This document shows positions 1 through 7,583 of a stretch of 13,220 nt of DNA, piece after piece. The translations under genes were made by a program, and so were the position numbers. This DNA is from Caldisericales bacterium. Its GTDB lineage: Bacteria; Caldisericota; Caldisericia; Caldisericales; Caldisericaceae. Positions within the stretch are counted from its first letter, which is position 1. Each line of letters starts with the position of its first letter. Location of the stretch: NCBI GenBank assembly GCA_015485995.1, contig WFSP01000002.1, positions 1 through 13,220 of the forward strand, read 5' to 3'. Below the pieces are notes generated by a model, which saw nothing but the letters and a program-made list of their open reading frames with translations, did no database searches and was not told where the DNA came from.

Positions 1-564
1 ACTACCATATAGTCTTGCTGAAAATACGGTGATAATCTCAAGCACATCTTTAGCTAATTCTTCCTCAAAACTACTTGTATCCTCACCTTTGTTTATGATG
101 ACAACCTCTACTTCTTTTGCTTCACAGATAGCAAAGATAAGTTCTGCACCAAACCGTAATAATCTACCCTTATGTGTAATAACAAGCCTACCTGCTTCAT
201 TGTTAAGAATAGCATTTATAATCTTTTTTAATCCTTTCTTCCTGTAGTTTATTCCGCTTCCTAAATCACTAATTATTTCACAGTCCCAGCCATTGGATGC
301 GCAGAAAACCTCTAATACTCTTTTTTGCTTTTCTAAATCCTCTTTTTGGTAGCTGGATGATACTCTTGCATAAGCTATCGTTTTCCTTTTGTAGTTCATC
401 TTCCTCTTTGTTTCAGGTATCAGAGTAGATAATCTGTAGCGCCTCTGCCCTCCTTTGGTGTGTGCATCAGGGAGAAGCTTCCCCTCTTTTTCCCATCTTC
501 TAAGAGTAGATATGGATACACCAAGTACATTAGCAGCCTCAGATATACTCAATAATTTTTCCAT
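1..564 (-). CDS. tnpA: IS607-family serine recombinase TnpA (3' end cut by left window edge)
   Basis: Translating the minus strand from the ATG at 564 gives 188 codons with no stop up to base 1, so the C-terminus lies off the window. Residues 1-50 form a MerR-like helix-turn-helix (SISEAANVLGVSISTLRRWE, then KGGQRRY). From about residue 62 a serine-recombinase domain begins: YARVS at 65-69 with the presumed nucleophile Ser69, QKEDLEKQ at 73-80, DLGSGINYR at 100-108, R134 and R137 in the RLLRFG stretch, and FSARLYGS at 181-188. This arrangement of a small HTH fused ahead of the catalytic domain is typical of IS607 TnpA, which catalyses excision and integration of the element through a phosphoserine intermediate. 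Odd point: residue 133 is Gly where the family normally has Asp (KDRL). The partner gene tnpB would be expected to the left, outside the window. Family call is firm; activity is uncertain. Confidence 0.93.
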   Translation of the reverse strand, partial: MEKLLSISEAANVLGVSISTLRRWEKEGKLLPDAHTKGGQRRYRLSTLIPETKRKMNYKRKTIAYARVSSSYQKEDLEKQKRVLEVFCASNGWDCEIISDLGSGINYRKKGLKKIINAILNNEAGRLVITHKGRLLRFGAELIFAICEAKEVEVVIINKGEDTSSFEEELAKDVLEIITVFSARLYGS

Positions 565-570
565 ACCGAA

Positions 571-598
571 ATTGTAGCATAAAACTATCTACAGTCAA
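571..598 (-). promoter_or_regulatory. Predicted tnpA promoter, leaderless layout
   Basis: Read on the minus strand, TTGACT (598-593) and TACAAT (576-571) are separated by 16 bp, with a TG one base before the -10 box (extended -10). Only six bases separate the -10 box from the tnpA ATG, so transcription would start at or very near the A of the start codon. No Shine-Dalgarno site is seen before the ATG. The rest of the 565-680 gap is AT-rich and shows no clear terminator; it should contain one end of the IS607 element, but this family lacks terminal inverted repeats, so I cannot place the boundary. Confidence 0.6.
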
Positions 599-680
599 CA
601 TATTTGATTAGGAAAACATAGATTTTAAAAAGCAGTTAATAAACCCTATCAAGTATAATTTTTATAGCAAAAATGTATTA

Positions 681-2039
681 TTAGTAGCCAAGTATTTTTT
701 TGGATATATTATTTTGTTTATTAACAAAATCTTCTTCATTGAGCCTTACAAAATGGCCGTTTTCAATAACTATCTCCCCGTTTATCATCGAAAAGTCAAC
801 CTGTTTTGCATCACAAAGAACTAACGACGCAACGGGATCGGAAAGCCCACCTGCAAATTCAAGCCTGTCTAACTTAAATCCTATAATGTCCGCTGCTTTA
901 CCCTTTTCTATAGAACCAACTTCCCTGTCCATTTTCAATACTTTTGCTCCACCAATCGTTGCTATTTCAAGCGCTTCCCTCGGCGTCAACGCACTCGCTC
1001 CATAACGCACACGCTGTAAAAGCAAAGCATTTCTTATCTCCATAAGGAAATTTCCCGTATCATTAGACGAACTGCCATCAACACCCAATCCAATGCGAAC
1101 AGACGTATTTTTCATTTCAAAAACAGGGGCAATACCTGAACCAAGGCGCATATTAGATGTGGGGCAATGTGCCATTCCTACATTATTATTTGAAAGTTTC
1201 TGAATGTCCTGATCATTAAGGTGAACAAGATGAGCAAACCACGCACGGGAGTTAAGCCAACCAAGTTTTTCCATATAATCCACAGGCCTCAACCCAAATT
1301 TTTCCAAGCAAAATTTTTCCTCATCCTTTGTTTCTGCAAGATGTGTGTGAATAAGCAAGTTGTATTTTTCCGCAAGTTTTACAGTTTCCCTCATTAATTC
1401 TTCTGTTACAGAAAATGGGGAGCATGGAGCAAGAGCTATTTTATGCATCGCAAATGGAGAGGTATCATGGTACTTTTCCACAACACGTATCGAATCATTT
1501 ATAATTTCCTCTTCTGTTTGCACTACAGAATCAGGGGGAAGACCACCATCTTTTTTCGATAGAGACATACTGCCCCTTGTTGCATAAAAACGAACTCCAG
1601 TAATATCCGCACCTTCCATTTCCGCGTCAATGAGGTCAGGATGGCCCTTAGGGAACAGGTATAAATGGTCCGTTGTCGTTGTCACCCCGCTCTTTATCAA
1701 TTCCATAGTTGCAACAATAGCAGAAATCATTATGGCTTCTTCATCAATATTTTTCCATTTCTCGTATAAAAACGTAAGCCAGTCAAACAATTTAGCACTT
1801 TGTACCTCTGGAACAGCCCTAAAAAGAGACTGATAAAAATGATGATGAGTGTTTACAAACCCCGGCAAAAACAACATACCTTTGCCTGAAATTTCCCTGT
1901 CCTTTTCAAGGTCAGGTGGCTCACCATGCCCAATATCTTTTATCACATTACTTACAATATATATCCAACCGTCTTTAATCTCTTTTTTGTCTTTGCCAAA
2001 TGTTGAGATAAGATCAATATTTTTAATGAGAGTTTTCAT
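681..2039 (-). CDS. 8-oxoguanine deaminase-like amidohydrolase (SsnA/AtzB superfamily)
   Basis: A 452-residue, zinc-type amidohydrolase expected to act in the cytoplasm. Metal ligands visible are H65 and H67 (PGFVNTHHHF), H233 with E236 (HTHLAE), H270 (WFAHLVH) and D321 (GLGVDGSSSND). The stretches NTHHHFYQSL, RGSMSLSKKDGGLPPDSVV, APCSPFSVT and HCPTSNMRLGSGIAP resemble the 8-oxoguanine deaminase group (Pseudomonas Pa0142 type) more than ordinary guanine or SAH deaminases; that enzyme converts 8-oxoguanine to urate and ammonia. I chose the ATG at 2039 rather than the in-frame ATG at 2048: the AAAGGAG at 2056-2050 lies 10 bases from the former and only one from the latter. The gene overlaps the preceding hydroxylase gene by 17 bases, so it is the last gene of the operon. 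The neighbouring xanthine dehydrogenase-type subunits fit a purine substrate. A related aminohydrolase specificity (guanine, or another hydroxylated purine) cannot be excluded. Confidence 0.88.
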   Translation of the reverse strand: MKTLIKNIDLISTFGKDKKEIKDGWIYIVSNVIKDIGHGEPPDLEKDREISGKGMLFLPGFVNTHHHFYQSLFRAVPEVQSAKLFDWLTFLYEKWKNIDEEAIMISAIVATMELIKSGVTTTTDHLYLFPKGHPDLIDAEMEGADITGVRFYATRGSMSLSKKDGGLPPDSVVQTEEEIINDSIRVVEKYHDTSPFAMHKIALAPCSPFSVTEELMRETVKLAEKYNLLIHTHLAETKDEEKFCLEKFGLRPVDYMEKLGWLNSRAWFAHLVHLNDQDIQKLSNNNVGMAHCPTSNMRLGSGIAPVFEMKNTSVRIGLGVDGSSSNDTGNFLMEIRNALLLQRVRYGASALTPREALEIATIGGAKVLKMDREVGSIEKGKAADIIGFKLDRLEFAGGLSDPVASLVLCDAKQVDFSMINGEIVIENGHFVRLNEEDFVNKQNNISKKILGY

Positions 2040-4323
2040 TTTTCTCATTCTCCTTTAACAAAGTATAAACAAGCTCACTTGTTGCAGGAATTTTAAATAT
2101 TCTAACTCCGGTAGCATTGTGAATTGCATTGGTGATTGCAGGTGCTGTCGCACCCGTAACGGTTTCTGCAATTCCCTTAGCCTCATATGGACCTGTTTCT
2201 TCGGGGTCATAAACAGGTATTGTTTGAATTTTTGCAGGTGTATCTTTTGCGGTAGGAATAATGTAAGTGGAAAAGTTTACAGTTTTAAAGATTCCTTTCT
2301 CAATTTTGGTATCCTCAGTAAGCCCATATCCAAGGCCTTGAACGAATCCACCCTCAACTTGCGCCTCAAAGCCCTGCCTATTTACTACAATACCTCCGTC
2401 AACAACCTCTGCCCCCTCAGTTACTTTTGTTTGACCCGTTAAAGTATTTACTTCCACTTTCGCAAGGTGCGCGGAGTAAGCAAATATATGATGCGGAAGT
2501 CCGAAGGCATCTTTTATTTTCACGTTGGCAACAGGCATAAGGAAATAACCTTCCGTTTGTGGGAGATGATATTCCTTCTTTATGAGCTCTAAGGCAAGCT
2601 GCTCATACGTAAGATTTGTTTCTGGATGATTTTTAATGACGAAAGTTCCGTTCTTAGCAATTAAGTCATTTTTATCTACATCCAATATTTTTGCTGCTTT
2701 TTCTTTTAGAATTTTCATCATTCTGTCAGCTGCTATAACAGATGCACGCCCCCCTGTGTAAACACCTCTTGAGGCACTTGTAGGGCCAGAATCTTCTGTA
2801 AGGTCTGTATCTCCCAAAATTACCTTTACTTTATCAATAGAACATTTCATTGCTTCCGCAACAATTTGAGCATAGGATGTACCGGTTCCCTGGCCATAGT
2901 CAACTATACCAACGCCTACTATAAATCCACCATCTCCCCTGAATTTCAAAATTGCTCCACCATAATCGGGAAGGCCGACGCCAAGCCCTGTGCCCTGGTA
3001 CGTCAGTGCGAGACCGATGCCTCTCTTTATCCATGGCTTTTTGGGATCTGATTTTTGCAGACTATCACGATTTTTCCATATATCCGTTTCTTTTATTCCA
3101 TCAAGTACGGCAAGAGTTCCGACACTACTGGTGAGCTTATTGCCAATTGGAGCAGTATCTCCTCTCCTTAATGCATTTTTCTTTCTTAATTCTACAGGAT
3201 CTATCCCAAGTTTTTCAGCAATAATATCCATTTGGGTTTCCATTGCAAAAGTTGATTGAGGGACACCAAAACCTCTAAAAGCACCGGCAACACCGTTATT
3301 CGTATAAACACAATATCCGTCAATATATACATTCGGAACTCTATAAGGCCCGCAAGCATGTTCTACTGATAAATTCAGCACAGGGCCCCCGAGCGAACCA
3401 TATGCGCCCGTGTCAGCGTAAATTTCTGCCTTATTTGCCACAATAGTCCCATCTTTTTTCACACCGGTTTTATATTTCAAGGTCATTGGGTGCCTTTTCC
3501 AGTAAGAGATGATTGATTCTTCCCTGCTCAAAACAATTTTTACAGGACGTTTTGTTTTAAGGGCAAGTAAACCGAGAATCGGTTGAATTGTAAGTTCGTC
3601 TTTTCCACCAAACGCACCTCCAACAGGATATGAAACCACACGTATTTTCCGAGGATTTAAAGCAAGGCACCTTGAAAGCTGAATCTGGTCTCGCTGAGGA
3701 TACTGCGAACCCGCATAAACTGACAACGTCCCATCCTCTTCAAGCTTTGCAACTCCTGATTCGGTTTCTAAAAAAGCATGTTCTTGTCTGCCTGTATAGT
3801 ATGTGTTCTCCACAACTAAGTCTGCCTCTTCAAAGCCCTTTTCTACATCACCTCGAACAATCTTTGTATGCAAGTGTATATTTCCACTTTCATGGACCTT
3901 TGGAGAATTTTCATCTATTGCTTTTATCGGGTCATCTACAATTGGGAGGGGTTCATATTCTACTTCGACAAGTTCTGCCGCCTTTTCTGCAATTTCTTTA
4001 GTTTCAGCAGCAACTGCAGCCACTGCATCGCCTATGTAGCGTACCTTATCCTCGCAAAGTACAGGTTGGTCAGGTATTACTATACCAAATCCGTTTAAGC
4101 CAGGAACATCTTTCCACGTTACAACAGTTACAACGCCAGGTAATTGCTCTGCCTTGCTCGTATCAATATTTTTGATTTTTGCATGTGGATATTTGGACCG
4201 CACAATTTTTCCCCATAGCATATCAGGAAAAGAAAGGTCAGACATATATTTTATATGCCCAGTAGCTTTTTCAGCAGCGTCAATACGTGGAACAGATTTT
4301 CCTATGTATTTATAATCTCCCAT
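2023..4323 (-). CDS. Molybdopterin-binding (large) subunit, xanthine dehydrogenase-type hydroxylase
   Basis: A 766-residue catalytic subunit of a three-part molybdenum hydroxylase that would hydroxylate a purine using water. The N-terminal a/b-hammerhead domain (about 15-125) is followed by Moco-binding domains. Visible motifs are HAFLETESG (182-190), GGAFGGKDE (235-243), AFRGFGVPQ (348-356, R350 matching the substrate-binding Arg of XDH), GQGTGT (477-482), SGPTSASRG (512-520) and EAKGIAE ending at E720, the expected catalytic base. At the position of the second active-site Glu (GGKE in bovine XDH) there is Asp242 followed by Glu. There is no in-frame TGA, hence no selenocysteine. The start is ATG 4323, preceded by AAAGGAGG eight bases upstream; an earlier in-frame TTG at 4344 sits before that site and is unlikely. 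The FAD subunit gene lies five bases upstream. Substrate (xanthine, hypoxanthine or another purine) is inferred from context. Confidence 0.9.
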   Translation of the reverse strand: MGDYKYIGKSVPRIDAAEKATGHIKYMSDLSFPDMLWGKIVRSKYPHAKIKNIDTSKAEQLPGVVTVVTWKDVPGLNGFGIVIPDQPVLCEDKVRYIGDAVAAVAAETKEIAEKAAELVEVEYEPLPIVDDPIKAIDENSPKVHESGNIHLHTKIVRGDVEKGFEEADLVVENTYYTGRQEHAFLETESGVAKLEEDGTLSVYAGSQYPQRDQIQLSRCLALNPRKIRVVSYPVGGAFGGKDELTIQPILGLLALKTKRPVKIVLSREESIISYWKRHPMTLKYKTGVKKDGTIVANKAEIYADTGAYGSLGGPVLNLSVEHACGPYRVPNVYIDGYCVYTNNGVAGAFRGFGVPQSTFAMETQMDIIAEKLGIDPVELRKKNALRRGDTAPIGNKLTSSVGTLAVLDGIKETDIWKNRDSLQKSDPKKPWIKRGIGLALTYQGTGLGVGLPDYGGAILKFRGDGGFIVGVGIVDYGQGTGTSYAQIVAEAMKCSIDKVKVILGDTDLTEDSGPTSASRGVYTGGRASVIAADRMMKILKEKAAKILDVDKNDLIAKNGTFVIKNHPETNLTYEQLALELIKKEYHLPQTEGYFLMPVANVKIKDAFGLPHHIFAYSAHLAKVEVNTLTGQTKVTEGAEVVDGGIVVNRQGFEAQVEGGFVQGLGYGLTEDTKIEKGIFKTVNFSTYIIPTAKDTPAKIQTIPVYDPEETGPYEAKGIAETVTGATAPAITNAIHNATGVRIFKIPATSELVYTLLKENEKNENSH
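2050..2056 (-). promoter_or_regulatory. Shine-Dalgarno deciding the deaminase start
   Basis: AAAGGAG on the minus strand, inside the 3' end of the hydroxylase gene. It is one base from an ATG at 2048 and ten bases from the ATG at 2039, so the second ATG is the more plausible start. Confidence 0.6.
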
Positions 4324-4328
4324 ACTTC

Positions 4329-5210
4329 CTACCTCCTTTCCCAATTATTATTGAAAAGTTCCAACAATCCCTCATAAAGAAGATTAATGCTCATATCTTG
4401 CCTGTATTTTAAAGAAGCCCGTACGTCAGAAATAGGGCTTACCACCCTCCATGCAAGCTGGGCAATATAACGTATCTTTTCGGGGCTATCAACAACAGAA
4501 TCTTCTAAAGCTTTTTCTATATTTTTTCCTCTTACTATAGTTGGAGCAACAGCACCAAATGCCACAACAGCCCTCTGAAACTTATTCTTTTCTTTTAGTT
4601 TTTCAAGCTTAGCAGCAACATTTACTACTGAAATTGCAAGAGCATTTCTTTGTCCTAATTTTTTAAAGAATCCTGTTTCATTCTCTTTCATCTTCGGAAA
4701 GAAAATATCAACAAGAAGCTCATTGGGTTGCAGAGTTGTTCTTCCTGGGCCTACAAAAAAATCCTCCACTGAAATTACTCTTTCCCCTTTTTTACTTTTG
4801 AGTTTAAGCTTAGCTTCCTGAGCAAACAAAGCAGTGATTGTATCACCAGCCGGAGATGCATTTGCTACATTGCCGCCTATTGTACCCCTGTTTCTGATTT
4901 GAGGGGACCCAACGCTTCTGCAGGCATCAAGCAAAACAGATGCATATCTCTGAGCTTTATCAGATTCTACTATCTCGGAATGAGTAGTAAGGGGAAGAAT
5001 ATGAAGCTCATTCTCATCAGCATAAATTCCCTTTAACTCTTTAATAGAGGTAATATCAAGAATATGATTCTCTTTCACCATATTACTCTTTAGCCTAACA
5101 ACAAGGTCGGTACCTGCTGCAAGCACCTTTACGTCACCTTTAAGCTGGTCCAGCAGCTCTAATGCTTCTTGCAACGTTTTAGCTCTATGATAATTAAGCT
5201 CCTTTATCAT
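4329..5210 (-). CDS. FAD-binding (medium) subunit, xanthine dehydrogenase/CoxM family
   Basis: A 293-residue flavoprotein subunit that would pass electrons from the 2Fe-2S subunit to the final acceptor. The two FAD-binding loops of the family are present: LAAGTDLVVRLK (30-41) and RGTIGGNVANASPAGDT (108-124). The C-terminal CO-dehydrogenase flavoprotein domain ends with SDVRASLKYRQDM, a usual XdhB/CoxM/YgfM signature. Length is normal for the family (about 280-300). The ATG at 5210 follows AAGGAGG (5226-5220) by nine bases. It overlaps the XdhC-family gene by 17 bases and precedes the large-subunit gene by five, so the subunits should be co-translated. I see no extra 4Fe-4S insertion of the kind found in 4-hydroxybenzoyl-CoA reductase. 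Confidence 0.92.
   Translation of the reverse strand: MIKELNYHRAKTLQEALELLDQLKGDVKVLAAGTDLVVRLKSNMVKENHILDITSIKELKGIYADENELHILPLTTHSEIVESDKAQRYASVLLDACRSVGSPQIRNRGTIGGNVANASPAGDTITALFAQEAKLKLKSKKGERVISVEDFFVGPGRTTLQPNELLVDIFFPKMKENETGFFKKLGQRNALAISVVNVAAKLEKLKEKNKFQRAVVAFGAVAPTIVRGKNIEKALEDSVVDSPEKIRYIAQLAWRVVSPISDVRASLKYRQDMSINLLYEGLLELFNNNWERR
4332..4339 (-). promoter_or_regulatory. Strong Shine-Dalgarno that sets the hydroxylase large-subunit start
   Basis: AAAGGAGG on the minus strand, eight bases before ATG 4323. It overlaps the last codons of the FAD-subunit gene. It rules in favour of the ATG at 4323 over the in-frame TTG at 4344, which lies upstream of this site. Confidence 0.8.
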
Positions 5211-6024
5211 TTTCGTGAACCTCCTTCTCAGTTCTTACCTTTTTAATAACTCCTTTCATTACTGCTACTGCCTCACCTATAATCGAGATTGCAACTTCAA
5301 AGGGCGTTTCACTATTTATAGCAAGCCCAATGGGCGCAAAAATCATATTCAGAAACTTATCTGGAACACCTAACTCCCGCGCTTTATCAAAGCACTTCTT
5401 CTTTCTATTTAGACTCCCAATCATCCCTATGTATGCATATTCAATACCTTTTTCATAAAGTCCTTTTAGAATATCTGGATCTTCCTTTCCCCCAGCAGTA
5501 ACAATTACAATATATGCACCGTTTCTTATGGACATTTCTCCAATACTTTCACTAAAATTTTGGTGGAAAACCAGTGCATTCCGAAAATTTTCTCTGTTTG
5601 CAAACTCTTCCCTGTTGTCCGATACGATTAGCTCGAAAGTATCGTCCAGAGAAAGTATATCGTGCAGTTTTTGCCCTATATGACCTGCACCAAAAATTAT
5701 AAATTGAGGCTTCCTTCCTACATGCTCCATATATATTTCCACTGTCCCTCCACAAACCATTCCAAGGGAGCTGTTGTCCCCATCTTTTAGAATATATCTC
5801 TTAAACAAATTTTTATGAGTCCTAAAAAGCTCCTTTGCATTTTCAACTACATCTTTTTCCAGCATACCACCACCTACCGTACCGAAACTGCTACCGTCAG
5901 GTAAAATAACCATTTTAAAACCAACTTTTCCGGAAGTAGAAGATTCCGCATTCACGACTGTTGCAATTACAAATTCCCTCTCTTCTTCGATAAGTTTTGC
6001 TATCTTTTTATAAATTTGTTGCAT
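5194..6024 (-). CDS. xdhC: XdhC/CoxI-family molybdenum hydroxylase maturation protein
   Basis: A 276-residue protein of the XdhC/CoxI family, which binds the molybdenum cofactor, promotes its sulfuration and delivers it to xanthine dehydrogenase-type enzymes. The N-terminal XdhC domain shows GTVGGGMLE (48-56) and GMVCGG (88-93, Cys91). A C-terminal Rossmann domain opens with IIFGAGHIGQ (109-118) and carries YIGMIGS (198-204) and APIGLAINSETPFEVAISI (230-248). The ATG at 6024 follows a GGAGG by eight bases and overlaps the MoeA-like gene by 17 bases. Here xdhC means the chaperone, not the E. coli iron-sulfur subunit of the same name. Being in the hydroxylase operon, it most likely serves the three xdh-type subunits encoded around it. 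Confidence 0.88.
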   Translation of the reverse strand: MQQIYKKIAKLIEEEREFVIATVVNAESSTSGKVGFKMVILPDGSSFGTVGGGMLEKDVVENAKELFRTHKNLFKRYILKDGDNSSLGMVCGGTVEIYMEHVGRKPQFIIFGAGHIGQKLHDILSLDDTFELIVSDNREEFANRENFRNALVFHQNFSESIGEMSIRNGAYIVIVTAGGKEDPDILKGLYEKGIEYAYIGMIGSLNRKKKCFDKARELGVPDKFLNMIFAPIGLAINSETPFEVAISIIGEAVAVMKGVIKKVRTEKEVHENDKGA

Positions 6025-7000
6025 CTATAAATCCTCCATTAGCCATATCTAATATTTCTTCCCTTGAGAGTTTATAATCTGCAAGGAAAATTGGCATAAC
6101 CCTGTGGAAACTCGTCCCTTCTTTTGCAAACCCAGCAGAAGAGGGAATGCCAAGAATAAGCTTTCCTTCTTTGTATGCAATAAGAAATGTAGTGCCAGGC
6201 CACATAGGAACACCGTATGTAACAGTATTTACGTTCATTTTGTTTATTCCCGCAACTGTCCTGTCATCCGGGTCTACGGACATTCCGCCCATATAAATGA
6301 TAATATCGGCTCCGGAATCAAATGCTTTTAATCCTTCTTCTTTAATGACATCGTCATCGTCGGGAAGTATTTTTCTTAAAAATACATTTTGCTTCATTTC
6401 TTCGAGATATTCTTCTATACGGAAGCTCATTGTTTCCTTCCGTCTTCCCTCTATGAATTCACTTCCTACTGGCAATATAGCAATCTTATGTGTTTTTATT
6501 GGCAGAACCTCTATTATGGGCTTGTATTTTTCCGCAACTTGCACAATATCATTCATTTCTTGTGTTGATATTTCTATTGGCATTACCTTACCTATTGCAA
6601 CAGGTGTGTTCTTTCTCACAAAACTAAAGTGCCTTTTTGAAGCAACGCGAGAATCTCTAAGTAAATTAATTTCTTTAAGTCCTTTTTTATTTAGAAGAAG
6701 TACTCCATCAGTTTTAGAAAATAACTTTACCTTTGACTCACTTGGATCCGATAGAAAAAGATTATCTCCTTTAATCAACTCCATCATTTTTCGGCCAGCA
6801 TCATCCTCATGAACAAACCCCTCATCTTTACCAAAAATCCATACATAATGTTTACCAATAGAAAGTAGCTTTTCTACATCAGGCTTTGCAATGATATGCC
6901 CTCTTTTAAATAACGGCCCTTTTTTAGCACCAGGAATTACTTCGGTAACATCAGCGCCAAGGATTTTTCCTATAGCCTCTTCAGTTTTTATTTTCTCCAT
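6008..7000 (-). CDS. MoeA-like molybdopterin-binding protein
   Basis: A 330-residue protein with a MoaB/Mog-type molybdopterin-binding fold in its C-terminal half: THKIAILPVGSEF around residue 170, DIIIYMGGMSVDPDDRT around 230-245, and VPMWPGTTFLIA followed by KLILGIPSSAGF. These correspond to the conserved GD/GG and PG segments of MoeA and MogA. The N-terminal half (KILGADVTEVIPGAKKGPLFKRGH) resembles MoeA domain I-II only loosely, and the protein is shorter than true MoeA (about 400). Such shortened MoeA relatives occur beside xanthine dehydrogenase genes in anaerobes and are presumed to handle molybdopterin insertion or modification for those enzymes. It overlaps mocA by 20 bases. The exact reaction is not shown by the sequence. 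Confidence 0.78.
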   Translation of the reverse strand: MEKIKTEEAIGKILGADVTEVIPGAKKGPLFKRGHIIAKPDVEKLLSIGKHYVWIFGKDEGFVHEDDAGRKMMELIKGDNLFLSDPSESKVKLFSKTDGVLLLNKKGLKEINLLRDSRVASKRHFSFVRKNTPVAIGKVMPIEISTQEMNDIVQVAEKYKPIIEVLPIKTHKIAILPVGSEFIEGRRKETMSFRIEEYLEEMKQNVFLRKILPDDDDVIKEEGLKAFDSGADIIIYMGGMSVDPDDRTVAGINKMNVNTVTYGVPMWPGTTFLIAYKEGKLILGIPSSAGFAKEGTSFHRVMPIFLADYKLSREEILDMANGGFIDATNL

Positions 7001-7583
7001 ATTTTTGTGCCCTTTCGTAATCTTCTCTTGTGTCCATGTCGAAAAGAATTTTATCCGTTTGCATTTCTAATATTCTAACTTTATCCTTATGTTCATGGGT
7101 TATATCGCGAAGAGAGTGATTCAATGAATCAAGTGATAAAATTTCCTTTTTCAAGGAAAATGGAATAATAATGGGATGCCCTTTTCGTCCATTAAACGCA
7201 GGGATTAAAATCTCCTCGTCTTTATAGTTAAGAATTAAAGTGTTTATAATCTTTTTGTCAATAAACGGATGATCAATTAAACCGATTAAGATAGCATCAG
7301 CCTTACTGATTGCAGATATACCTCTTTGAATAGACGAAAACATTTCTTTTTTGTATTCATCATTTACAACTGTTTTGAGTTTATCACTTTCCACTTCTAT
7401 TGCCTGTTTTATATCACTTGCTTTATAACCTAAAACAAGTACAAGCTCAGTAAGAAAAGACTCTAAATATTCATTAAGCAGTTTATTAATAATTCTTTCG
7501 CCGTTTAAATCAAGCAGGGCCTTAAGTTCGCCCATCCGCTTGGATTCGCCGGCGGAAAGCAAAATTCCTTTAATGTTTTTCAT
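6981..7583 (-). CDS. mocA: MocA-like molybdenum cofactor nucleotidyltransferase
   Basis: A 200-residue single-domain nucleotidyltransferase of the MobA/MocA group. The nucleotide-binding signature is ILLSAGESKRMGELKALL (7-24). IGLIDHPFID (100-109) provides the metal-binding Asp104, GRKGHPIIIP lies at 132-141, and the usual closing DMDTREDY motif is at 182-189. MocA uses CTP to make molybdopterin cytosine dinucleotide, the cofactor form normally used by bacterial xanthine dehydrogenase-family enzymes; MobA uses GTP for the DMSO reductase family. Operon context therefore favours MocA. The start overlaps the 2Fe-2S subunit gene by 14 bases and has only a weak Shine-Dalgarno (AAAGAA), suggesting coupled translation. 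Nucleotide specificity is inferred. Confidence 0.8.
   Translation of the reverse strand: MKNIKGILLSAGESKRMGELKALLDLNGERIINKLLNEYLESFLTELVLVLGYKASDIKQAIEVESDKLKTVVNDEYKKEMFSSIQRGISAISKADAILIGLIDHPFIDKKIINTLILNYKDEEILIPAFNGRKGHPIIIPFSLKKEILSLDSLNHSLRDITHEHKDKVRILEMQTDKILFDMDTREDYERAQKYGENKN

Noticed and set aside
654..666. Small hairpin (TATAA, 3-base loop, TTATA) after the deaminase stop as a terminator.
   Set aside because: The stem is only five A-T pairs and no T-run follows on the minus strand.
1..680. A tnpB/TnpB-omegaRNA partner next to tnpA.
   Set aside because: No tnpB coding sequence is visible; it would lie left of base 1.
2023..4323. Possible selenocysteine codon in the hydroxylase, since related purine hydroxylases use selenium.
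   Set aside because: The frame has no internal TGA. Selenium in those enzymes is a cofactor-bound labile atom, so this neither proves nor excludes selenium use; no selD, yqeB or yqeC lies in the window.
6297..6812. Plus-strand open frame of 171 codons.
   Set aside because: It is wholly antisense to the MoeA-like gene, resembles no family and has no convincing ribosome site. The same applies to the 170-codon frame at 8524-9036 opposite preA.
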